Shown: piece by piece, positions 33,501-45,500 of the stretch
How the letters are laid out: the number at the start of each line of letters is the position of its first letter
Numbering within the stretch: the first letter of the stretch is position 1
Source of the DNA: Bedellia somnulentella
Lineage: Eukaryota; Arthropoda; Insecta; Lepidoptera; Bedelliidae
Assembly: GCA_963576735.1 (NCBI GenBank)
Contig: OY755196.1
Location: 5,747,912 to 5,811,911 of the forward strand
Direction: 5' to 3'
DNA: 64,000 nucleotides
The notes under the pieces: model-generated
What the model saw: the letters and a program-made list of their open reading frames with translations, nothing else
Databases searched by the model: none
What the model was told of the DNA's origin: nothing
Translations under genes and position numbers: made by a program

Positions 33501-36500
33501 TTTAATGTTTTTCAAAAATTTAAGCTTAATATTCACTTTCCTACAGACTAACTAAATCAACATTAAGCTTCAAACCCAATCTATACTACTTCCCTTCAAA
33601 CCAAATCTATACTACTTCCTTTCAAACCCAATCTATACTACTTCAAATCAAAATCGGCAATTTACCATGCTGCAAACCCACTATATTACTGGCCTACCTT
33701 AACGAAATCTTCATCTGAGTCATCACCTTTATCTAGTGTCAATTCACTTAAGCATCTACTCAAATTACCAATACCGTTGGAGTATCGTCGTTTATATCTA
33801 CTGTAATGAGTGCTAAATGGACCAGATTCTGATGAAACGTAAGTGCGATCTAAATCGTACGATGATCTGCTAAATGCATAATCGCTTGCCGGTGAATAGT
33901 TTCTTACTGGTGCAACTGAGGTTATGCAATATTTTTTATGTGAACACCATAAATTTCTCAATTTTCTCATAAGCTCTGAATTTCTGCAAAGCAATTGCAC
34001 TCTTTCCGTTCTGTAAATTGAATCAGGTGTTAATGAAGTGACTAATGTGAGTGAAATTATTTAAAAACATTTCGATTACGTATACATTTATTGCACACAA
34101 GTTATCATTACCCATAGAAAGCTTGAATAATATAATTAAATACTAGATTGAAACAGTGTAACAACGGCTAAAAAGTAAAACATTTAGAAACAACAACATA
34201 ATTTCAATTTCTTCAAACAAGCTCATTTTAATTTTATAACAATAATATGACTTAAGCTATTAAGAAAGTTAAGCTATCAATAAAAATATTCAAAAACTTA
34301 ATTTAGTTTTAAAAAAGGTAATTGTATAATCAGTGCTTTATAAACTACGTATAAACTAGATTTGGGAATTTTGTGATTGAATTCTTTGTAAGTGCAGATA
34401 TTTTAAGCCTCAGTGACCCCAGTAACCTCATTTGTGTTTTCGTCAACAATATTATCAATTTGTTCCTTAATTACGTTTTCAGGTTCAATAATATTTTCTT
34501 CATTAATTTCGTCTTTATTTTGACTCAATATTTCGTTTTCAACATTTTGGGTCTCATTAAGGTCAACGTCTGACACAGTTTCGGTTCCTTGTAAGTGGAC
34601 ATTTTCACTGTTATTATTTTCTTCTCTAATACATTCAACTTTTTCTACATCACTATTTTCAATTTCGTTTGTCGTGTCATTTTCTTGTGTAGTATTTTGA
34701 TTTTGTTCATCATTAATTGCTATTGGGTTTTCGTGATTATTTTTAGCAATATCGATTACTTCCACATCCACATCTAAAGAATTTTGATTATCGTTAGTTT
34801 CTTGTTGAACAGGTTCTTCACAGATATTTTCACTGAAGTGAATTTCCTCTACTGCATTTAAATTACTATCAACTACTTCTATACCAATCATATTTTTAAT
34901 ACTTTTAGTTTTTTCAGTATTATCTTGTTCTTCGAACTGTTTACGTTTCTTATCCTTTTTTCGTGGCTTGGGAATTAATTTCACACTGATATCAACTTTA
35001 ATGGGTTCCTTTTTCTCACGTAAAAAGGGTTGTTGTATCATCAGTGGAAGATTGAATACTTTTTCACCGTTGTCCAAGAGATCCTGACTGGTCGTTAGGG
35101 GTCCCACTATTATAGGGTTGCAGTTATTCGACAAATCGGACTCTTTTTCGCAACGGTGCTTGGAGGAACGCTGGCTCGCCATTGGTTGATCTCTGGATCT
35201 TGAGCGGTCGCGCTGTGTTCTGATTGGTTCGTCTGATCGTTTGCGCCTCAGCGCTTTTCCTGTTGCCAATAGAAACACAGCACGACGTTAACATATTAGA
35301 TGGTTTTATGGGTAATGATAACATCCCAGAATAAACGTGCATTTAATATTTTCTGAAAATCTTATCAAGTGCTAAGCAAATTTTTTGTATCGACATAAAC
35401 AAAATCTCCAAATTTGGGTGGTTTTTCGATGAGATTTTCAGAAAATTTGTGATGAAAAGCATGCTAGTTTTAGAAAAGTAATTCGTACTTGTGCCTACGA
35501 TTTGAGTCGTCGAGCTTGTCAGTAAGCAAACGACATTCTCCGGTGAGTTTCTCCATCAGACTGTTTTGTGACTGAATCATTGTCTCCAACTCTGCCACGG
35601 TATTAGCTGCAGAACCAAATGTCTTTCTTAGAATCACATCTGTGACTTATCTAAGTGTGTTTGCTTTTTGATGCAACTGATTGCAATAAATCCAATTGAA
35701 TTGAGAAACAATCTGATGAATAAACTATTGACACATATAAGCCCTTTCATATCCAAATGCATGCTGCTAGATACAAAATGAAAGGGTAAATTATGAATGT
35801 TTTGAAGTGATTTCTACGTTTTGGTGCTACAAATTCAAAACATCAATAGTTTACCCATAAGATGACACAAAATTTGTAAGATATTGGTTTTGTAATATTT
35901 ATAATCATTTACAGTACACAATAAATCCTTACCATGTCTATTTTCCATAGTTTCGAGCATGGAATTCAATTCTTTCTTTTCCTTTTCAGGTGATATTGGA
36001 GTCAAATGTTTCATTTTCAGCTGAAAAACAAAAAACATATTTCAGATTGGTTTTCTAATCTTATTGTACTAAATAAGACACACATACAGAGCCAAACCTA
36101 TTTGAAAATTGAGATAGATGTTCAATTTTTGTATTTATTTTGAAGCCTTATATATATATTTTTTCTTTCTGACGAATGTTAACACTAATGAAAATACGAG
36201 TATTAACCTCCTTCTCCAAGGTAGCAATTTGTTCAGTGAGTCGCAAATTCTCGCGACGAGAATGAACCAGATCAGCATCAGCACGATCCAACCTTTGGCG
36301 AAGTGACTGAATCTGAGAAATTAAGAAAAATTGAGATTATTATATATTTGCTTGTAGAAAACTCTATCGTGTTAGCTCAGTGGGGAACACTATCGCTTTT
36401 CATGCAAAAAGGCGTGGAATCCTATATCAGACCTACATCAGTGTGTCTTTTCTAAAGTGGTGCGTGGTTTTTATCGGCGAGGGAAAACATCGAGAGAAAA

Positions 36501-39500
36501 CATCTAAATTGTGCCTAAACTTTTTGAAACACTTGCGGTTTATATATATTATTCAAAAACTTCCGGGGTTCACTACGAAAACACGATTCAACATAATTTA
36601 CGCGAGGGACCGCTGTCTCCACAAGATGTGCGAGAGGAACTAATACTTTTAAAAATAAGGTAATATTTTAGTCCCTGACGATATGATATATTTTTTAAGT
36701 AATAACACATAAATTAAGAAAAGACTGAATTAGAATCCCAACCTCTTTGCATTATAGGTGTTGTCTTCCCGCTGAGTTTTCAAGAGTAGAGATAAAATAA
36801 TCAAAATTGGTTCATAAATGGCGAAGTAATCAGCAAACATATTTGAAGTCGGTTAAGTAAGTAAGTAAGTAAAATGTTTATTTGGTATTAAAAACAAAAT
36901 TACAGACAGTATTTAACAATTAGATACAACATGTAATGATACCTAAAAGGTCTTGGCTCAGCATAAAATGGACCCAGCGCAAGTCTCGCAGGACACAAAC
37001 GCTGAGTACGCTGGTTTTCAGCCAACACCTCAAACTTATATCTACTACATACTACATACTAACTAATACATAAACCGAAAAAAAAATTAAATAATAAGAA
37101 ACAAATACTGTAACAGAGAAAAAATAAACCTACTCCATATATGATTATTGCTTATTTCAGTTAACAAGTCAATGATTAGAATTCTTACCTCAGAATTAAG
37201 TCTGTTAGTTTCATGTTTAGTTTGTCGTTGTTGGCGCTCGATAGTAAGTCTGGCATTGGCTAGCTCTTCCTCTATGGAAGCTTTCTCAGCGTGGGCCTGA
37301 GCTATGTCGGCTTGGAGAGATGCTGAGGGATATGAGGAAATAAATCATTTAATGCAATTTAACACTTGGGGATAATAAGAAGATCTTTTGTTTTCTTTTT
37401 TAAATATAGTATCTATTTACAGACGTTACATTAAAAGATATTAACGTATGTAGTATTTCTTTATAGCGGCATGCAATTATTTAGTTGTCTTTGTATTTTT
37501 TTTAAGTTTAATTTTATTTTATTAAGTACGACTACTCATAATTATAAGCTTTTGCTTAAATACGTCGAAACCAGATTAAAAGTTGAAGTGAGAAAAAACG
37601 AGCATGTATGAAAACAATAATTTTATTGTTAGAAAAGCAAAAGATTTTTTGTATGGATCGTGCATGCAGCAACCAAAATAAAGGGCGTAAGCGTAAATAT
37701 GTAAGATAAATGTACTGAAGGTTATAGTTCCAATAAACAGTTACCCAGAACTTCAGATCAAAACCAGAGATTAAGTACTATTCGAAACTAAATCTAAATT
37801 TCTTACCCATTTTGTTCTTCAACTCCATTTTCAATTCATCAATAGCTGCGTTCTTCATAGAAATCTCTCGCTTCAACTCATTCTCTTCTCGACGTTGTCT
37901 CTCCATCTCCATCTGTTAAATATCACATAAACGTATAAAGAAAATGAGATCTTCATAACAATTCCAGTGTTTTACTATTAATCCGGTCAATTTACACATT
38001 CAAGGTTACATAAATTCATAAGAAGCTGAAAATTGGCACAATTGTTCAAAACATGATTATAAATGAAACCTCAAAAGTCCCCATCGTTCCGAGGTGTTCT
38101 AAAAGTTCTACACGAGGTCAAAGGTCGAAAAAATTAGTTTTTTGCGATTTTAAGCGAAACGGTGAATTTTTTCGCAAAATTACCCTAGAACAAAATTGTA
38201 GATTAAAAAATTCTCTACAAAAAAATGTCAATAATTTTTTTCCTAAAAGCCACCATTTTGAAGATATAACGCGTTGAAAAGTTCGATCATTGGTAATCTT
38301 CATACTTTGCACACGTTTCCACGCTACCTATGAGGAAGTCTACTTAGCGCGTTTTATTTTAACGTGGTATCCCCTGTAGGCCTACTCCACGGGTCTGCAG
38401 AGATTGTATAAGTATTAAAACTATCATAAAATATTATTGTACATATCGGTTGGTTAAAATAATGGCGGTGTAATTGAAAATGAAATGATTAATATTCCTA
38501 GTCTGATTCGTAATTTTCCAGGATTACTGTTTCTTTTTCTTCGTCTTTTTCTTGTTCTTCTTCCAGTTCGGAAAAGTAGATAAACTTTTTGATGAGTAGA
38601 TTTGCGATTGATTTTCAGCTTTTCCGGGTTTTAAAAAATAAATAATTTGTTCAGTTGCAGTGCGGGCAGCAAGTAAGACAAGTAAATCAATATCTTGTGG
38701 CGTACATGTGCAAAGTATGAAATGAAGATTATCAATGATCGAACTTTTCAACGCGTTATATCTTCAAAATGGTGGCTTTTAGGAAAAAAAATATTGATAT
38801 CTTTTTTGTAGATAATTTTTTGATCTACAATTTTGTACTACAAAAAAACTCACCGTTTCGCTTAAAATCGCAAAAAACTATTTTTTTTGACCTTTGACCT
38901 CGTGTAAAATTTTTAGCACACCTCGGAACGATGGGGACTTTTGAGGTTTCATTTATAATAATGTTTTGAACAATTGTGCCAATATTCAGCTTCTTATGAA
39001 TTTATGTAACCTTCCTCCTTATTTTTGGCCTAACCGGACTATATTTAAATCCATGAAATTATTATTAAAACAATTATTGATTTTCGGATATTTTATTCGC
39101 GATTGTGCAATCGTTAAAGTCTTAGAAAAATCAATGAAATTAGTTATGCCGAGTATCTTACAATTAAGACGTACTCCTAATTGCCTCTGATTCTCGTTAG
39201 GCTGGCATTAGAGTTTCTGCTCGAGTAGTCTCGAACTCGAGTAGCCTCGAGAAAATTGCATTGGTTCGAGACGCTATTGACCGTTTTTTTACCTCATTTA
39301 TGGGTTTTCTCTTAGAGACTCGAGAATTCCGCCTCGAAAATACTCGTGCCTCGAGAACTCAAATAGTCCGAAAAAACAGAAACCCTAGCTGGCATCATCA
39401 TCAAATAACCTATGAGGTTGATTTAAACTGAATTTCCAAAAGTGGCTGTGGTTTTTACTGATTTCTATGCTGTGTCAAATCACCTTAATCATTCTGATCT

Positions 39501-42500
39501 TGCACATAACGAAAATCCCAGCAATGGGTAGCCAGGGAAACACATTTACAGGATAGTTGCTGATAGCTTTTAAGCCACATCGACTAAATACCACTTAAAA
39601 AGGTCCTAAAACCCCAAGTCACCTCATACGACACTATCGGAACAAATGGATTATTGCCATCCTAAACCAACACTACATAGCTATACACCAATGCCATACC
39701 TGCAATTTGTCGACAGTATCATACTGCGCTGACAAATCATGTTGTAGAGAGTCACAATGTTCTGCGTATCTCCGTGCTTGCTCTTTGGATAGCTGTCTCA
39801 CTTTACCACGCTCTTGAGATAGCTCCTCCTACAATACACGAAATTCATACATACACAAGTATACTACAATGTATTAATTAGTATCATATACAGTATGTGG
39901 GAACAGCAGACCGGCTATTACATCCTTTTGTGTACCATCTTTTAAATTTGTATTTATAAACATAACATAACATACATAAACATAACATAAACGTTCACGC
40001 CGAATATCCCCGAAGGGGTTGGCAGAGGTACTAATACTTCTGAACATCACGTGACTTTGTCACCTGGTGTTCAGAGTACCCACGTTTTGCATGGACAGTG
40101 TACTCACGGCCACGTGATAGGGGACAGGCCTATCGCCGTATTTATACTTAGTTAGAGAAACATTTTAGATACCGCGATGTAGGATCATAAGAGAGGCTAC
40201 TGTGTGCGAGTGAGTCCCCTGTAGTGTGCGTTCTATCAATACGCCCATAACTTTTTTGGTTTTGAGTTGAATTGATTTACAGGGTGTAACAAAAGGTGGC
40301 AACAAGCCAAAAGGGGGTTGTTAGGTAGATAATAATAATAATAATATAAATAATAAAATTTTATTTATTCAGACAATACAAGTCCATTATTGTTAGTACT
40401 CCTTAACCTATGTTAGTAACAAAACAATTCAAATTAATTAATTAATATAAAATTAAAATTACTCCAGTTTATAAATTACACAAATTCAGTTCAATAATTA
40501 CAAAAACATTACTTAATAATTAGTCCGACCCAGTGTTTGAGGATGGGACAGTCCACCTTGTCAGCAATAACCCGCAGGACACTGTTGGAGCTGGTCCGCA
40601 CCCTGCTTAGTAAGGACACTACTCTTTTGCGCCTGATGGCGTAGAAGTCATCCGTGTGGTGTTGGGCAAACATCTGTGACGCACTACAAAATCGGGGCAG
40701 CCCCAACAGTCTCCTGAAGGCATTATTGTACTGAACCCGGAAAGCATTGTATGCCCTAAGCGTATAATTGACCCACAAGCTATTGGTGTAGAAAACCTGG
40801 CAAAACGCCTTAAATAGGGTTATCTTGACCTGCTTCGTACACCTAGCAAACCTGCGAGCCAACATATTGCCTCGGACGGCCAATGCTCTCCGTTCTCTTT
40901 CAATATCAAGGTCATCCTTTAAATCACAGGTTACTATGTGACCTAGATATTTGAACTGACTTGCAGTTTTTAGTCTTTTTCCATCTAGAAATATAGGAGG
41001 CACAGAATCGAGTTTTTTGCTACCAGTTGCAAAGATTATTACCTCACTTTTACTAGCATTGTACATAAGTCCATGCTCTGCTGCGTATGCTTCACAAACT
41101 GCTACCATTTTTCTTAAGGCACTGATCGAGGGGCTAAGCAGCACCATGTCATCCGCATAGCTTATATTATTAATGGCTATACCGTCAATATAGCAACCCG
41201 CATGCATGCTGCTCAGCCTCTCGATCAAACCATTCACATACAGGCTGAACAAGTTTGGCGAGGTCAGTCCTCCCTGTCTCACTCCACATTCTAGCCTGTA
41301 CTCGTCAGAAAACACATTATTCCACCTTACATTGTTTACTTGGTTGCTGTACCAATACCTAAGAATCCCAGTAACTTCCGCTGGAAGTGTGGTGCGCTCT
41401 AGCTTACTCCACAAAAGATTGTAAGAAACCATATCAAAGGCCTTACTGAGATCCAAAAAGCATGCATATACAGGTGTGGACCTATCAGTGTAATATTTGA
41501 CAGTGTGCTTGAGACACAGTATAGCAGATTCAGTAGACACTTCCTGTCTGAAACCAAACTGCAAATCATGCAGATTTAAGTGTCTTCTGAGCTGTGAATC
41601 GAGCAGACCATCAAACACCTTAGCTGTTATTGTGGCCAATGATATGGGTCTGTAGTTCCCCTTGTCAGCAACATCCCCCGTTTTATTCTTAGTTATTGGC
41701 ACAACAACCGTCTTCAACATTTCGTGTGGCAGATAATTATGTCGAATACAAAACATATAGAACATAGAAAGTACTCTGGGTAGATGCACTCCCGCTGCCT
41801 GAAAGTGCTCAATACTGAGGCTGTCATGCCCTGGTGATTTACCTCTTGTCATATTTCTAATAATTGCATTTACCTCTTTAGCCGTAAATCGGATAACTGG
41901 GATACCGACGGCAGGTTGTGCATGAGTAGTAGGTTCTGTCTGAGAGGTACTTAGCGGAGAAGACACTCTGAAGTGGCTCCTAAACAAATTGGCAATGTTT
42001 TTGGAATCAGTTTTACCATTAATTGTTAGAGGAACACTAGGTTTTCCATTTAAACTTTTTGTAGCTTTCCAAAACTGCCCAAAGTTAATTTTGGAGCGAT
42101 GCGAAGCCAAAATATCCATTCTAATCTGCTCCTGATTATTAAGGCACCACTTCAGTTTGCCTTTGAAACATTTGCGACTCTCATACATCTCCTCATACGC
42201 AACACCCTGAGTTGGTTTACCACACACTAACCACATCCTAAATTTAACCCTAGCAATTTCATGTGCCTCCTTTACATGTCGGTTCCATCCTGCCACATTC
42301 CGTGATTGCCTTTTTACCGGCCTGTCATGACTAAGTACTGCAGCTTCTGATAATATGCTCACTACATCCGCATAAATCTTATCTATTACGAGCCTGTGAT
42401 CATGTAACTCTGAGTCACTTGGAAGGTTTGATGGCTGTAATACAGGTATAACCTAGTACAGCATCAATGTCACTATGTACTGAACTTATGTTTATTTGTT

Positions 42501-45500
42501 ACTTTTACTATCTTTATTGTAAACAATTTGTATTTTGGTACCAAATAAATATTTCTATTTCTATTTCTATTTCTATGATTGCTACAAAAACTGTCACAAC
42601 AGCCTGATAATTCAGCTGGAAAGTCAATGTCTCTTAATTTATTATTACAATAGCTATGGTAAATGTCAATTTGATTATCATCTCGCACACCCCATAATAT
42701 TTTGTTGTATAACTTAGCATTGCATGTCATTTTCAACTTATTAATATTTAAATCACATTCTATTTCGATAGGAATATGGTCAGACCAATACACATCATGC
42801 AGTATTTTCACATTTATTATAGACGTCCATGAAGACTGTGTAACTACTATGTGATCTAACCATCTCCTAGTCCCATGAGCCTCGCTAACAAAGGTATAAT
42901 TATCAGAGTCTAGTCCTAACAAATCTATATCTGCACATATAAGCTGTTGTTCTGAACAAAAACTCAAAAGTTCGTTACAAAACTGTTCGTGTGGATGCGC
43001 ATTAAAGTCACCAAGGACATAGACCGACTGTACATCACTATTCTCAATCAACGCGTAAATCTCACCAAGACAGTAGGTATATTCCACAAAGTTATCACTG
43101 TGATCCACTGGCATATATACACTCACTATTACTATATTGTGGTTATCGCCTAGCTCTGCTTTTATTGCCACTATTCGCGAACTTTCACACCTTATCACCG
43201 ACACCGATCGAAAAATGCTTTTACGCCATAGTATTGCGACACCGCCGTATGGACGACCACGCAGTATCCCCGCCGACGTATCCACGGCCGATGATCCAGT
43301 ATACCCGAAGTCGTCACTAATACACCCTAGTAAAGGTATATCGTGCGGCAAAAGCCAGGTTTCTTGCAACGCAATCACATCAGCGCGCTAGCATAAAGAT
43401 TTAATACACTCCGCTGACCGCTTCAGTGATTTACAGTTAAAAGAGATAAACTTGCTATTTACTGCTTTTGTATTATCCATTAAGCTCTATTTTACTTCTC
43501 CGTTTATCTTCCTCGGAAGCCTTTTTATAAAAATTTACAAAGCGCCGAAAGGAAATTCCGTCCGGCCATAGTCCCGCATCCATAAAGACTGAAAATTTAC
43601 TCCGTGGTACCAAAATCGTATACGCATCATAATTTTTAGGTGATTTCATGAGGACCTTTTCTGGCTCAACTACCACCTTTGTCTTTTCCAAAATATACGA
43701 AGCTATGTCCTCTGCTGTAGTTGTCTTATTAACATTCGTTATAAAAAATTGTATCTTCGTTTCTGCAGCGGAAAATCTTCCGTGTGGTTCTACAGTCGCC
43801 TTTCCCTTATTTCCAATAAACTTATTCTTAAGTCGCTTCTTTTGTACTTCAATCCACTTCTCATCATATTTTTCCAAATTCCATTCTCCTTCCTTTACAA
43901 TATTTGCAAACGATTTTTTCTCTATTAATGGCTGGGGGACTAGGAAATTACAACTGTCCGACACTGTTTCCGATGTGCGGCGCTGTGTGCATGCCGCCGC
44001 CGCCGCTGCCGCTGCCGGTGCGCGGACGCTCGCTCGGCCTACTTGCGCATGACTCATCGTAGTACTCGCCTGACGATCAGCTGTGTCTGTGTCTTTGTTT
44101 TCTACCCGCGCCGAAATATTATGAGTAAAAGATTGCGATTGTACATGTAATGGATTTTCTGTGTTTGGAGAAATATGAACCATACCAATGGGTCCACTGT
44201 TACATTGATAGTCTTCGGTTAACTTCGAGCTTCCCCTACGCATATTTATATAATCGCAGTTTGCAGACTCAAAACTATTTACAATTGACGCCGTTTTTAG
44301 GTTGGTAACTTCCGATCTCAATATTCGAAGCTCGTCTTGCGTAGCATATGTTTCCTTAATTTCGCGAAGTTCCCTTTGCAAAACAAGAATATCTTTCAAT
44401 AATTTGGTTACATCAACGTGATCAAAACTGACGGGCGGTAACTTTTGAAGATCTCTTGCTACGAAAATGGGAATCTCTTCGGGATCAATACTTTTAAAAA
44501 GCCCTAGGATGTCCTCAATGTCCCGTTGAGTTTTTCCGTCCTTTTTTCGTTTGATATTTCGCCTACTGGTCGTAACAGACTGAAAGAAAAGATTCTTCGC
44601 GACACCAACTTCTTCCGTTGAAAATGCAGTCGAAATTATACGCGCTAAACTCTGCTCGTCCATCACATCATATTTGTTTTGTACAAATGCCAATAACTCA
44701 CTGATCACAATGTTACAATGATTGCACTTCAACACGTTAGATTCCATTATGACATGAGTCATACGAGCTACACTTACGCACAACCGATCAATACGAAGCG
44801 CTTGCGCAAACTGATATAATGCTGAACAAATTTTACTATGAGACAAACTTTATTAAAACTACTAGCTCTTATAAATAAAGAATAAATAAAGGAAAGAAAA
44901 ATTTCGACACAGGCGAAAAACGAACCCGATTCCCGCCTGTGTCGAAATTTTTCTTTCCTTTATTTATTAGTAATAATCCCCACATGTGATTTTCATAACC
45001 AAAAAAATTTAAACTACTAGCTCTTGTCACAAAATATACCGAGATCAGAAAACGTTACAAACAAGAGCACACTTTTAGCAATGGCGTCTAGTTTTTACTT
45101 TATCCGTTTTTGACTCGTTTTTTATAAGAATCAGTCAATCCATCCTCGCGTAATAAACCTGTGACACCAAAATTTTATTATCATTCATAAAAATCTCAAT
45201 AAATTACCTTCATCCTCCTCAACTCTGCTTCAAGATTGTTCCGTTCCTCTCTCAGTTGCTGCTCAATAACATCCGAGCCACGTTTGTATCGGTCCGCGGT
45301 GTCGCCGTCGCGTTGCTCTAGAGACAACTTTAGACGCGAGATTTGGGATTCCAGGGAGGATTTGTCCCTGGAAATTTATCAAATCAAATCAAATCAAAAT
45401 TCATTTATTTCAGATTTAAGTAAATCCATATTACATCAAAATTACATTAACCACAAAAACCACAAAAACATAAAAAGTAAATAAAATAAAATTAAGTTAT

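Larger units (their letters stand above)
40320..44860 (-). mobile_element. Nearly full-length two-ORF LINE (element A)
   Basis: It includes ORF1 (44846-43473), ORF2 (43480-40509, broken) and a 3' UTR ending in an ATT/ATA repeat near 40330-40350. The 5' end is not fixed: a direct repeat and hairpin at 44856-45025 may lie in its 5' UTR. It is in the SDCCAG8 intron between exons 45208 and 39828, in the gene's orientation. Element B at 45375-46530 is a relative. The clade is not certain. Confidence 0.8.

Noticed and set aside
34403..34800. Retroviral or transposon origin of the acidic frame
   Set aside because: No element ends or retrotransposon motifs. A correct acceptor and phase with the SDCCAG8 exons make it better explained as an alternative terminal exon.
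36838..36875. Simple AGTA microsatellite as a locus of its own
   Set aside because: It is the tail of a LINE-type 3' end on -, preceded by an AATAAA signal.
43648..44052. Open frame on + with an alanine run
   Set aside because: Antisense to LINE A ORF1. The alanine run comes from the GCC-rich repeat read backwards.
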